DNA from: CAZEMR01 sp964513465
GTDB lineage: Bacteria > Bacteroidota > Ignavibacteria > Kapaibacteriales > UBA2268
Direction of reading: 5' to 3'
DNA: 64,000 nucleotides
Assembly (NCBI GenBank): GCA_964513465.1
Contig: CAZEMR010000005.1
Location: 16,854 to 80,853 of the forward strand
Notes under the pieces: model-generated
Database searches by the model: none
What the model saw: only the letters and a program-made list of their open reading frames with translations
Told to the model about the DNA's origin: nothing
Made by a program: the position numbers and the translations under genes
In this document: positions 8,016 to 16,708 of the stretch, piece after piece
Layout of the letters: every line of letters begins with the position of its first letter
Numbering within the stretch: the stretch's first letter is position 1

Positions 8016-8514
8016 ATTTATATGCCTTAAGTATTCTTTCTCTGATTAATTTCCGGGCGCGCGAAAGATTGGTACGAACCGCCTCGGACGTCATGCCCAT
8101 TATCTCTGCAATCCTTTGATTGGTAAGGCCTTCGATGTCGCGCAGATGAATGATTATCTTCTGCTTTTCGGGGAGCTTTTCAATTAATGTATTGATTCGG
8201 TTCATTGTTTCGCTGCTCTCCATTTTTTCATCGGGTCTGATTGTATATATATTCGCATCATAATTCTCCCGAATTAATTCCCTGCGATTCCGGTCGGTCC
8301 GGATATAATCCAGACACAGATTCTTAGTACACCTGAACGCAAATGCCTCGAGCGATTCGATCTCCCGTTCATCCGGCGACTTCTGCCATAGCCGGACAAG
8401 AGTCTCCTGCACAGCGTCCTCGGCGTCGTCGGGACGGCCGAGCAGCCTCAGCGCCAGCCTGTATAATTTATCCCGGAGCGGGACTACCTTATTTACAAAT
8501 TCTTTCTCATTCAT
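7996..8514 (-). CDS. ECF-type RNA polymerase sigma factor
   Basis: A 172-residue sigma-70 family protein with only regions 2 and 4, as in the ECF group. Region 2 (residues 10-80) shows RLLGRPDDAEDAVQETLVRLW and the -10 binding helix. Region 4 (about 112-165) has LPEKQKIIIHLRDIEGL and the helix-turn-helix NQRIAEIMGMTSEAVRTNLSRAR. It is first in a minus-strand operon with a putative anti-sigma factor and a DUF4252 protein. These operons are usually autoregulated, but no operator was identified. Confidence 0.93.
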   Translation of the reverse strand: MNEKEFVNKVVPLRDKLYRLALRLLGRPDDAEDAVQETLVRLWQKSPDEREIESLEAFAFRCTKNLCLDYIRTDRNRRELIRENYDANIYTIRPDEKMESSETMNRINTLIEKLPEKQKIIIHLRDIEGLTNQRIAEIMGMTSEAVRTNLSRARKLIRERILKAYKYEYYKH

Positions 8515-8567
8515 CTTACTTATAAGACGAGTGGAATTTGCAAACGTTACATTCTGTGGATTTTTGG

Positions 8568-9665
8568 TTAAAATGCGAACATAAGCGAAAGGTTGTGTGA
8601 TATTCCGCTTATCGAAACATATTCGTTCGATACGGAATAATCCAGATGCATGCGGAATGGGAGGTTTTCGATTTCGGGGCGAATTGAAGCGCCTGCGCCC
8701 CAGTAAGTCATCGGGAATAATTGAGATTCGCCCATTTTCGAGCCATATAAGGATATGCCGCCGCGAAAGACGATCATTTCGTGGGCAGCGGCTTCTACTC
8801 CGAGCACGAAGGTGGGGGCGGGCTCATGCTGGGTCAGAACTGCGTCGATGCCAACCAGCACATATCGTGTGGCGGGCACGTAGACCTGCTCGATCTCGCC
8901 GGTGGCAGTCGAGCGTGTCGTGTAAACTTCGTCATTCAGGCCGTATTCCATCGCAACGCCGGCCCGGACGGTGTAGGGGATCATCTCGGTGCTTTCGGCG
9001 GGGTTGTTCCACATCATCATGCCGCTCAGGTTCTGTACGGCGACTCCGACGGAGAACATGTCCAATACGTTGAATTTAGTGCCGACGTCGATTGCGAATC
9101 CGTCGCCGTAATACTGCGAACCTATCAGGTTATTAGTCAGATATTTAAGGCCTACGCCGATAGAGGCGAATTCCTGACGGTAGGCGGCCACTGCCGAGAT
9201 AGCGTATTGCCAGTTGGAATATTCGCCATAGGAATGTCCCATAGCGTCGCGGGCTTCGAACGAACCGGAATTGAAGCTGTTTATGCCGAATCCCAGGCCG
9301 ATGCGGTCGTAGACCTCCTGACCCCAGGCGATTGTCGACTGGGTGCGGCCGAGCGAAAGGATCGAGACTCCGGTGCTGACCATAGGCTCAGGCCCGAAGA
9401 ATCCCACCCCGGCGGGATTGTAAAATATTGCAGTGGGTTCATTGACGATTGCAGAATAAGCGCCGGCCATCGAAATAGCGCGTGCGCCCACATTGCGGAA
9501 GAGGTATGCCTCGGCGTATCCGCCGTCGGAAGTCTGCGCGAAAGCAGGGGAGGCCATCAGCAACGCTATAAAAAATGCTGCGATGCGCTTTGAGTATCGA
9601 CAAATTGCTACCCGTTCGGCTGTAAGATTATAGCCAAAAGCATTTCGCTGGCGAATATTGGACAT
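8568..9665 (-). CDS. PorV/PorQ-family outer membrane barrel (T9SS-associated)
   Basis: A 365-residue FadL-like barrel. After a hydrophobic signal that begins around residue 25 and ends SPAFAQ (residue 44), the sequence shows the hallmark of the PorV/PorQ group: LFRNVGARAISMAGAYSAIVNEPTAIFYNPAG, then strand repeats down to the aromatic SLMFAF. In T9SS, PorV shuttles cargo from the translocon to the attachment complex, and PorQ is part of that complex. Assignment to one of them or to a paralogue is not possible by eye. The gene upstream in transcription, 2 bases away, is a miniature T9SS cargo, which supports the link. The 20 extra N-terminal residues may mean the true start is internal. Confidence 0.8.
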   Translation of the reverse strand: MSNIRQRNAFGYNLTAERVAICRYSKRIAAFFIALLMASPAFAQTSDGGYAEAYLFRNVGARAISMAGAYSAIVNEPTAIFYNPAGVGFFGPEPMVSTGVSILSLGRTQSTIAWGQEVYDRIGLGFGINSFNSGSFEARDAMGHSYGEYSNWQYAISAVAAYRQEFASIGVGLKYLTNNLIGSQYYGDGFAIDVGTKFNVLDMFSVGVAVQNLSGMMMWNNPAESTEMIPYTVRAGVAMEYGLNDEVYTTRSTATGEIEQVYVPATRYVLVGIDAVLTQHEPAPTFVLGVEAAAHEMIVFRGGISLYGSKMGESQLFPMTYWGAGASIRPEIENLPFRMHLDYSVSNEYVSISGISHNLSLMFAF

Positions 9666-9667
9666 TT

Positions 9668-10159
9668 TTACCTCGATACAATGAATTTCTCAGTATCCCG
9701 GAAATTCGGTCCGTTGAGTATACATATATATACTCCGTTCGGAAGGTTGTAGGAATCGAACCTGTATTCGGCTCCTTCTGGCATAGCCGCGCCCCGGTGT
9801 ATATCCTTGACTTTTTTGCCAAGCAGGTTGTATACGCTCAGTTCGATAGTTACATCATAGCTCGCAAGTTCGACTTTAACATAATAAATATCGTTCTGAT
9901 GCCTTACCTGCGAAATATGATTGCCTGCAGTCGTTGTGTCCGAGTTCACTGCGTCGGCGTTTACCTTCGAATTTCCTTTACCGGAATTATCAGCAAATAC
10001 TATGCCAGGGGGAGTAGGCGGGAGGTACATTGCGCGCTCAAGCAGGTTGCGGGCGTAACTGTTCAGCGGTATAGTCGGCTTGCTCTGGGCGATTGCCCCG
10101 GAGATAGCCGCCACCGCGAATAATATATATATAATCAGCCTGCTGATAGCTTCTGCCAT
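9668..10159 (-). CDS. miniature T9SS type A sorting-domain protein
   Basis: A 163-residue exported protein. The ATG at 10159 begins a signal peptide (MAEAISRLIIYILFAV, ending AIAQ); the longer frame uses TTG. A linker of about 60 residues follows, and from about residue 88 the sequence is a T9SS C-terminal sorting domain (YYVKVELASYDVTIELSVYN, LLGKKVKDI, YNLPNGVYICIL, TEKFIVSR). There is almost no passenger domain. It ends 2 bases before the PorV-like gene and is probably translated with it. A structural or regulatory T9SS role is possible. Confidence 0.75.
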   Translation of the reverse strand: MAEAISRLIIYILFAVAAISGAIAQSKPTIPLNSYARNLLERAMYLPPTPPGIVFADNSGKGNSKVNADAVNSDTTTAGNHISQVRHQNDIYYVKVELASYDVTIELSVYNLLGKKVKDIHRGAAMPEGAEYRFDSYNLPNGVYICILNGPNFRDTEKFIVSR

Positions 10160-10257
10160 TTTGTGTTTATAAACTATACTATAAATATAAGTCAAATTTA
10201 CAAAATTTTACTTATAGAAAATTAACTATTCAGAAGATTTTTTATTGTCGATGATTA

Positions 10258-11823
10258 TTATTTTTTAGAAAACTTTGATTTCAATTTTTCGATTAATTCT
10301 TTGTCATCTTTAAGATTTTCCATTGCTTTACGCGTTTCCAGACTGCCCTTTTCTATCCCGAGTTTGCGGGCAATGTCGCTCAGCTTTCCTACATCCGTCG
10401 GCAGCTCCTCACGGTCGAGGCTGCTAAGGTTCTGCTTCTTCAGTTTCTGCTGTTCATTGCGCAGATGCATAGCCAGCTCGATTTTTGGCGAATACCCCAA
10501 AGATTTCTCCGATTCTTCATCACTATCTTCCGATTCCTCGATATCTTCCGGTTCTTCGTCGGATGTGTCGATTTTGCTGCGAATCTGCGAAAGCATATCC
10601 TCCAGCTCTTTTTGCTCGAGCTTTTTGAGCTCTTCGGGCGATGGCCGCGAGAGCTTCGGCTCTTCCTCTTCGGGTTCGGGCTGCGGCTCGGGCCTCCCCC
10701 CATGAATACGTTCGGATTTCTTATATGTTTCGCTGGCGCGCTTTGCCCCAGTGCTGGCGTTTGCTTTTGCGCTTTCCAGGCTTTTGCGGAATTTTTCGCT
10801 GCGAGCGGGCTTTTTGGCGATTTTGTTCATCTCGTTTTTGCGCCAGCGGAAATAAAGCAACAACACTATTGCGGCCAGCGCAACTCCCGCCATAATTATA
10901 TAAGTCATCACAGTGAAATACCAGGGCTTTGCCGTAGATTCGATAGGCAATAGCGCCGAATCAGCGCGCGCGGTGTCCGCCGCCGGAGAATCGGCCGCAA
11001 GGTCGAAGCTCATGGAATCGCCGGTGAGCGCATGTATCGAATCGCCCGAAAATGGATCGTTCAGCCGGGCAACATGCGAGTATGCCTCGCTGCGGAGAGT
11101 GTCGTCGTCGGCAATCGGCGATATTTTTATTTTTGGGAATGATTTGATGCCGGTCATTTCTGCGAATTTCTGAGAATATTTATTCGCATTCTCAGTATCA
11201 TTTTTAATTGAATAAATCTGGGATAATCCGGCGTATGCGTCCGGAATCTGCGTACCGTTGTTTACTGCGAATGTCAGATTATCCAACGCGTCGTCCAGCT
11301 CGCCCTCGCGGATGAGCAGTATTCCGAGCATTGCCGCAGCGTCTGCCGAGCCCTCCTTGACTGCGCGAACGAGCTGCTTTTTGGCTACCTGTCGGATGCC
11401 GTCCTCGATAGCGAGCAATCCGACCCGGTAGCTGTCCTCGGCTGCCGAAAGCGCATCCCATTTAAATACATCGATCATAAGAGAGCGGGAGTAGGGCAGC
11501 GGCACTGCGGTATAGCCCCGCTTGTCCTTCATTACTATATTGATCTCGAGGTCATCCTCTTTGGTCTGGACGTATACATCCTCGATGATTCCACCGCCGC
11601 GGGTGATACGGGCCGAATCAACCACCCCGGCGTTATTGATTTTTACATTGACTTTCTTTTTATCTTCGGATAAATATGACTGGAATCCCGAGGGGATATC
11701 GCTGAAATAGATCATAGCCCTGTTCAGCGGGTCGATCTTGGTCCGCACCACCCTGAGCTGGCCGAACGACCTGAGCGGTAGTACGAGAATCGCTGCAATC
11801 AGAATGATGATCTTAATTTTCAT
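10258..11823 (-). CDS. single-pass membrane protein with AMIN-like and TPR regions
   Basis: A 521-residue protein. Signal peptide (1-22). Residues 23-115 are strand-rich and AMIN-like (VRTKIDPLNRAMIYFSD, VNVKINNAGVVDSARI). Residues 125-225 form TPR/Sel1-type helical repeats (AAMLGILLIREGELDDALDNL, AYAGLSQIY). There is one membrane helix at 302-325, then a 195-residue cytoplasmic tail that is very rich in Lys, Glu and Ser and ends in basic helices. It is last in the flhF-flhG-fliA operon. Periplasmic wall-binding part, one helix and acidic cytoplasmic tail recall FimV/HubP polar hub proteins in outline, though the order of domains differs and no homology is claimed. Confidence 0.7.
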   Translation of the reverse strand: MKIKIIILIAAILVLPLRSFGQLRVVRTKIDPLNRAMIYFSDIPSGFQSYLSEDKKKVNVKINNAGVVDSARITRGGGIIEDVYVQTKEDDLEINIVMKDKRGYTAVPLPYSRSLMIDVFKWDALSAAEDSYRVGLLAIEDGIRQVAKKQLVRAVKEGSADAAAMLGILLIREGELDDALDNLTFAVNNGTQIPDAYAGLSQIYSIKNDTENANKYSQKFAEMTGIKSFPKIKISPIADDDTLRSEAYSHVARLNDPFSGDSIHALTGDSMSFDLAADSPAADTARADSALLPIESTAKPWYFTVMTYIIMAGVALAAIVLLLYFRWRKNEMNKIAKKPARSEKFRKSLESAKANASTGAKRASETYKKSERIHGGRPEPQPEPEEEEPKLSRPSPEELKKLEQKELEDMLSQIRSKIDTSDEEPEDIEESEDSDEESEKSLGYSPKIELAMHLRNEQQKLKKQNLSSLDREELPTDVGKLSDIARKLGIEKGSLETRKAMENLKDDKELIEKLKSKFSKK

Positions 11824-11927
11824 TGAATAGAATTTCCCCGGGACTAACCGAATATGTAAATGAAGAATATTTACAATTATATAAAAAATATTTAATAAAG
11901 CAGCAAAAAATATAAGATATTATTGGG

Positions 11928-13286
11928 CTATTTCGATTTTTGGGGAAATGTGATACGATAGGTGGCGCCTTTGCCCGGATGGGAGTGAACAGAAATCTCG
12001 CCGCGATGCTGGCCGATAATACTGTTCGATAGAAACAATCCGCGTCCGGTGGGCTCATCGCCCGGCCTTAGCGAGAAGTTCGGGTCGAATATCCGCGCAA
12101 GCATATCCTCGTCGAGCCCGATGCCGGTATCGCGTATGCTGATGACGATTTTTTTGCGTTCTCCTGCGAAAACGCCGATATATATAGTGCCGCCGTCGGG
12201 CATGGTGTCGCGCGCATTAAGCAATATATTCAAAAATGCCTGCTCGAGCTGCGGCTTGAATCCGAATACAATCGGTTTTTCGATTGCATAATCGCGCTCG
12301 AATCGAATGCCGTCGCGTTGCATTTGGGCTTCGGAAAACAGCAGAACCTCGTCGATAATCTGGCAAATATTTATATCCGAGGGCTTTTGCTGAGGCGATG
12401 TGCCCGCCAGCTCTGATAGCTTGCGGTTGATCTGTCTCATGCGGTCGAGCTCTTTGCGGATAAGCTCGAATCTGCGTGCGGGATCGCCTACGCCTGTTTC
12501 GATGAATGTCAGATTGCCGTCGATAATATCGAGCGGAGACTTCAGCTCCGAGGCGATCGACGCTGCCAGCTCGCCAATAGAGAAGTAGCGCGATGATTGC
12601 AGCATCTGCTTATTAAGAGTGCTCAGGCGTTGATTCATACGGGTGATTTCGCGCGCCGAGCGGATATTGTCCACCGCGGCTGCGGCGTGACCGGATATTT
12701 CGAGCAGATCATAAAGCTCTTCGCCGGGGATTTCATCAGGCGTTCGGGTTGTCAGTGCGGCGAACAGCCCGATTTCGCGGCCACGAAGAAATACCGGTAT
12801 CAGAATAATGTGTTGTGGGATAGTCGCATCGGCAGAAGCAAGATCGGGCACCACACTTGTCTCGCCTTGTTCTATAGCCCAGTCGAGTATGCCTTCCTCT
12901 TCCATATGCAGTATGCTTTTATCCATACGGCTGGCGGCATCTCCGGGGGCCACAGGCGCAATCCTGCGGTCGGCGCTGAAAAAATACAGATTGCTCTCGG
13001 CAATATTCAGATCGCGGGAGATATTCTCGTGCATTCGCGCAATGACTTGCTCTTCCGAAGCGGCTGCATAGAATTGCCGCGCATCGAATGATATATGATG
13101 CGGCTGGGGCTTGTCTTCCGGATGGGGGGGGGTGCCGCCGGATATGCTGCGTAAATGCTCAACCTCGCGTTGCAACAGGTCGAGCGCCGACTCCAGCGAG
13201 CGGATGTATTCATCGCGGTCGTGCACGAACTCGTCCATTTTGGCGAGGCCGGAGTGTGTGTTTTTATTGTTGCTGGATTCGGACAT
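11928..13286 (-). CDS. GAF-domain histidine-kinase-like protein lacking the phospho-acceptor His
   Basis: A 452-residue soluble protein: a coiled-coil start (residues 15-48), a Pro/Gly linker, a GAF sensor domain (about 75-205), a DHp helix pair (about 215-305) and a HATPase domain (about 310-450). The ATP site looks complete: N box NILLNARD, G1 RDTGIG, F box IFDPNF, G2 GRGLFLS. The H box, however, reads SIASELKSPL, so Ser246 occupies the place of the His that would be phosphorylated. It may act as an ATP-binding pseudokinase partner. The codons for TPPH (residues 52-55) contain a run of nine C. It lies between the HDOD gene and the TPR membrane gene of the flagellar operon. Confidence 0.85.
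   Translation of the reverse strand: MSESSNNKNTHSGLAKMDEFVHDRDEYIRSLESALDLLQREVEHLRSISGGTPPHPEDKPQPHHISFDARQFYAAASEEQVIARMHENISRDLNIAESNLYFFSADRRIAPVAPGDAASRMDKSILHMEEEGILDWAIEQGETSVVPDLASADATIPQHIILIPVFLRGREIGLFAALTTRTPDEIPGEELYDLLEISGHAAAAVDNIRSAREITRMNQRLSTLNKQMLQSSRYFSIGELAASIASELKSPLDIIDGNLTFIETGVGDPARRFELIRKELDRMRQINRKLSELAGTSPQQKPSDINICQIIDEVLLFSEAQMQRDGIRFERDYAIEKPIVFGFKPQLEQAFLNILLNARDTMPDGGTIYIGVFAGERKKIVISIRDTGIGLDEDMLARIFDPNFSLRPGDEPTGRGLFLSNSIIGQHRGEISVHSHPGKGATYRITFPQKSK
13124..13132. repeat. C9/G9 homopolymer inside the kinase gene
   Basis: Nine consecutive G on the plus strand (nine C in the coding strand) in the linker before the GAF domain. Loss or gain of one base would shift frame within the first 60 codons. 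Tracts of this length are typical of slipped-strand phase variation. Confidence 0.7.
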
Positions 13287-13294
13287 AAATTAAA

Positions 13295-14230
13295 TCAGAA
13301 TAATGGTTTTTCGGGTAATTCGCTGAGCACACCGGCCTTTTGATATTCTTCGTCGATTTCGAATTTCAGAGCCTCGATAGCGCTGTCGGCTTCGTAAATA
13401 TTACTGTCGGAGATCGACTCAAGAGTCTCGTTCGCCAGATAAAGCGGCGAAAACGTTTGTTCCTGAGTCCAGTTCATATATCCCATCTCGCGTGCGAACC
13501 ATTCTGTCATTGCTACTATCACTGCAAGCGTCTGCTCGGCCGATTCGGGCATCAGCACCGGCCCTTCGGCGGCCTCGATTTCGTTCAACTCGCGGTAGGG
13601 GGTATGATGGAAACGTATCGCATTGCCCAGGTGTGCCGGGAGGTTCCACTTTTCCGACAGCCATGCGCCGATTTCGGCATGAGTGCCGCCGAGTATTTCG
13701 GTTTCCGCCTGACAAAGAGAAAGGGATTGCGAATTTTGTAATTCTCTGATTTTTTTAAATTTATTCGAAAAATATTCTATCATAATAAGATAGCCGATGT
13801 CGTGCATCAGTCCCGCAACAAAAGCTTCCCCGGCCAGCCGGTAGCCCATCTTGCGTGCCAGCAGCCTGGCCGCCGCGCCGCAAAATACGGAATACTTCCA
13901 GAAATCGCGCACATCGAACGTACCACGGCCGATATTTGCAAAAAATCTTTGAATAATCAGGCTCATCACGATTTCCTTGATCGCATTTGTGCCCATTACG
14001 ACCACCGCAAGGTCGATGGTCGATATCCTCCTCGAAAACCCGTAGAATGGAGAATTCGCCACCCTCAGAACTCGGGCGGTAAGAGTCTGGTCCTGTTCTA
14101 TAAGACGCGCTATCTGCCCTGCGCTGGTATCGGGATTATCCAGAATATCCAGCACGCGGGAAATTACATGCGGAATTGCCGGAAGCTCGCTGAGCGACTC
14201 CAGCTTGCGGGTGACCGGACGCTCAAGCAT
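13295..14230 (-). CDS. HDOD domain protein
   Basis: A 311-residue protein with an HDOD domain across residues 10-210: LPAIPHVISRVLDILDNPDTSAGQIARLIEQDQTL starts it, followed by RVLRVANSPFYGF and an HD pair in LMHDIGYLIMIEYF. HDOD proteins are non-enzymatic or weak hydrolase relatives used in signalling and often lie in motility or chemotaxis operons. Its start overlaps the end of fliA by 8 bases and it ends 8 bases before the kinase-like gene, so it belongs firmly to this operon. Confidence 0.88.
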   Translation of the reverse strand: MLERPVTRKLESLSELPAIPHVISRVLDILDNPDTSAGQIARLIEQDQTLTARVLRVANSPFYGFSRRISTIDLAVVVMGTNAIKEIVMSLIIQRFFANIGRGTFDVRDFWKYSVFCGAAARLLARKMGYRLAGEAFVAGLMHDIGYLIMIEYFSNKFKKIRELQNSQSLSLCQAETEILGGTHAEIGAWLSEKWNLPAHLGNAIRFHHTPYRELNEIEAAEGPVLMPESAEQTLAVIVAMTEWFAREMGYMNWTQEQTFSPLYLANETLESISDSNIYEADSAIEALKFEIDEEYQKAGVLSELPEKPLF

Positions 14231-15002
14231 TATCGAACTCGTACAATTTCTTGCGCATATCCGATACGACCTGGGTATGGATCTGGCATATCCGGCTTTC
14301 TGATACGTTAAGCACCTTGCCGATGTCTTTAAATGTCAGATTCTCGTAATAATATAGCATCATCACCAGGCGTTTGCGTTCGTTTAGGTTTTTGAGCATA
14401 TCTGTCAGAAAATTAATCCGCTCTTCGTTTTCGATTTTCGTCAGGAAGTCTTCCTGGTTCATATCGGCTATTTCCTCGAGTGGATCCGTATCTTCGTCGC
14501 CGCCTCGACTTAGCGAGGTTGGCTCCGATAGCGATAGCGAAGCTTTTGCGGCAGCGGCCGCATGAAGGTACGACTGATATTTCTCCGGAGATACGTCAAG
14601 CTTGCGGCGGATTTCCTCGGCGGAGACCTCGCGGCCGACCTGACTGCGTAGCTCGTCGGATACCGTCAGGTATTCGTGGGCTTTCTTGCGGGCAGTTCGC
14701 GAGAGCCAGTCGAGCTTGCGCAATTCGTCCTGAATTATTCCCCTGATCCGCGGAATGGCATATGATTCGAATTTTACCCCACGCTCGGGTTCGAATCTCT
14801 CTATTGACTCATGAAGCCCGAGTATGCCGATATTCAGGAAATCTTCGTCGGTAAGTATCGAATTGCTCGGAAGCGTCATCTGATGGAGGACGTACTTCAC
14901 CAGCCAGATGTAATTAAGCAGCAGGGAGTGCTTATACTCCAGCTCGCGTCTTTCTGTATATTCTAACCAAATTTGCTGTATTTTAGGGTCTACCGGGGTC
15001 AT
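14223..15002 (-). CDS. fliA: RNA polymerase sigma factor FliA/WhiG (sigma-28 type)
   Basis: A 259-residue sigma-70 family factor with regions 2, 3 and 4. The ATG at 15002 (MTPVDPKIQQIWLEY) matches the family start; an in-frame extension upstream to 15089 has no homology look. Region 2: EDFLNIGILGLHESIERFEP and FESYAIPRIRGIIQDELRKLDWLSRTAR. Region 3 begins with the helix around SAEEIRRKLDVS. Region 4: LNERKRLVMMLYYYENLTFKDIGKVLNVSESRICQIHTQVV. FliA factors direct late flagellar and chemotaxis genes; linkage to flhF and flhG agrees. No flagellar structural gene is in the window. Confidence 0.9.
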   Translation of the reverse strand: MTPVDPKIQQIWLEYTERRELEYKHSLLLNYIWLVKYVLHQMTLPSNSILTDEDFLNIGILGLHESIERFEPERGVKFESYAIPRIRGIIQDELRKLDWLSRTARKKAHEYLTVSDELRSQVGREVSAEEIRRKLDVSPEKYQSYLHAAAAAKASLSLSEPTSLSRGGDEDTDPLEEIADMNQEDFLTKIENEERINFLTDMLKNLNERKRLVMMLYYYENLTFKDIGKVLNVSESRICQIHTQVVSDMRKKLYEFDNA

Positions 15003-15109
15003 ATTCTTCCAGTTTTCAAATAAATATAATTCACAGACTAAAATAGTGTTTTGCCGATATTTAATCAAGCTGTACCGAATAAAAATCATTCTGGCTATAT
15101 TGTTTCGTT

Positions 15110-15877
15110 TTAGCTTTTACCGCTTTCGGATTCTTCGAACTCCTCCATCGACGGTGGCTCCTCGGGGAAAGGCATTTCTTCCTGATTCATGCTCTGCTCG
15201 GGATATTCATCATGCATTTTGCTGAATATTTCCTGGTCTTCGTCGTCGCCGGGGAAATCGGAAATATCTTCCATTTCGAATTCGGGCAGCATATGGCCTT
15301 CGAGCTCTTCATCCTCGCCTTCGGAGGATTGTGCTGCGGATTTGCCGGGCAGTTTCTTGCTTTCCTTCATTTCTTTACGGCGCCGGGCTTCGATTTCGCG
15401 CTGGATATTTTCAAGTTCGGTCAGCTCTGCTTCGTGGCGGGCCTCTTCTTCTTTTTCGAGTTCGGCCTGTTTGCGAAGCTCTTCCTCGAGCTCTTTCTCC
15501 TTATCGAGCGAAATCAGATAGAACACGCTGACCATAGCGATGCCGCCTCCGCCATAGAACAGAAAAAATACGAGAAATACGTAAAACACGATCTCGCGCG
15601 GAGTATAGGTGCCCGGATAAACGAAAAAAATCAGAAACAAAGTGGCAGCCAGCACACTTATATAAAAATGGATTTTGTACGGAAAATTGATTTTCTTTTT
15701 AATCCGCTTTTGCTCCTGCTTCAGCTTTTTTTTCTGACGGGCTTCGCGGCGCTTCTGGCGTTTCTGCTTTTCTTTCTGCTTTTTCTTAAGTTCGGCATAC
15801 TCCTTCTTTTCGCGCTCGCGGCGTTCCTGTTCCCGCTTTTTTTCTTCGGGGGTCAGTTGTTTTTTTTCTTTAGCCAT
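15110..15877 (-). CDS. Lys/Glu-rich protein with two membrane helices, unknown
   Basis: A 255-residue protein with extreme composition. Residues 1-65 are almost wholly Lys, Arg, Glu and Gln in a helical pattern (KEKQKRQKRREARQKKK). Two membrane helices follow at about 68-87 and 95-124, joined by a short loop. The rest is an acidic coiled coil that becomes a disordered acidic tail with PEEPPSMEEFEESE near the end. No family is recognised. It lies between flhG and fliA, a place usually taken by no other gene, so a motility or polar-targeting role is inferred from context only. The basic N-terminus and acidic C-terminus would both face the cytoplasm. Confidence 0.65.
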   Translation of the reverse strand: MAKEKKQLTPEEKKREQERREREKKEYAELKKKQKEKQKRQKRREARQKKKLKQEQKRIKKKINFPYKIHFYISVLAATLFLIFFVYPGTYTPREIVFYVFLVFFLFYGGGGIAMVSVFYLISLDKEKELEEELRKQAELEKEEEARHEAELTELENIQREIEARRRKEMKESKKLPGKSAAQSSEGEDEELEGHMLPEFEMEDISDFPGDDEDQEIFSKMHDEYPEQSMNQEEMPFPEEPPSMEEFEESESGKS

Positions 15878-15895
15878 AATTTGGCAAATCCTTGA

Positions 15896-16669
15896 TTATG
15901 CTAAATATTGTTTTTCCGTGACCGCGATCATTGACGTTAATTTGTCAGCAATCTTTTCTATCGATACACTCACTTCGCTTGCTGGGTCGGTTTCCGTAAG
16001 TAATTCCTGACGAATGATCGACTGACGCACAACCCGATCGTAGGGGACGAATCCCACAAGATCGAGCTCGAGCCCGAGGAATTTCCCCGTGGCCAGATTC
16101 AGCTTAGTCGAGATTTCGTCGGCGTCTTCCATATCAATCACATTGTTGACCAGCATCCGGATGCGCTCCGGCGGCGTCATACCGAGCAATATCTTGATCA
16201 GCGCATAGGCATCGATAAGCGACGTCGGCTCGTCTGTTATAACCACATTGACAAAATCGGCCAGCCTGCAGCATTCGATAACTTCGTCGGATGCGCCCGC
16301 CGGGGTATCTATCAATATAAAATCCATTTCGGTGAATGCAAGTATTTCGTTATATATTTTGCGAATTTCCTGCGGCTCGAAGTCCTCGTGGCGACCGGAA
16401 GCGGGCAAATCCGCCAGCAGTCTGAAATTCTTCCTGACCCGGAACATTGCGTCTTCTACTGATACATGCCCGGCATAAACGTCGCTCATCCTCACTGGCG
16501 GCTCGACCCCCATAAGAAGATGCTGATTGGGGAAATTCATGTTTGCATCCCACACCAGCACCCGATGACTGCGGGCGAGCATATTCGCCAGATTGGCAGT
16601 GAGCACGCTTTTGCCGACTCCGCCTTTGCCGCTTGCTATTGTGATTGTAATAGGTCTGTTAATTTCCAT
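15896..16669 (-). CDS. flhG: MinD/ParA-family ATPase FlhG
   Basis: A 257-residue deviant Walker ATPase: P-loop SGKGGVGKS at residues 13-21 with the signature Lys at its start, VLVWDANMNFPNQHLLMG for the switch region, and FILIDTPAGASDEVIECC for Walker B. FlhG counts and positions flagella by acting with the GTPase FlhF. The N-terminal FlhF-activating DQAxxLR stretch of FlhG is short or missing here: the protein starts MEINRPITITIASGKGG. It is encoded 39 bases after flhF in the same operon. Confidence 0.85.
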   Translation of the reverse strand: MEINRPITITIASGKGGVGKSVLTANLANMLARSHRVLVWDANMNFPNQHLLMGVEPPVRMSDVYAGHVSVEDAMFRVRKNFRLLADLPASGRHEDFEPQEIRKIYNEILAFTEMDFILIDTPAGASDEVIECCRLADFVNVVITDEPTSLIDAYALIKILLGMTPPERIRMLVNNVIDMEDADEISTKLNLATGKFLGLELDLVGFVPYDRVVRQSIIRQELLTETDPASEVSVSIEKIADKLTSMIAVTEKQYLA

Positions 16670-16708
16670 ATTATTTCATTGTAAATTAAATGGTCATATT
16701 TGGATAAA

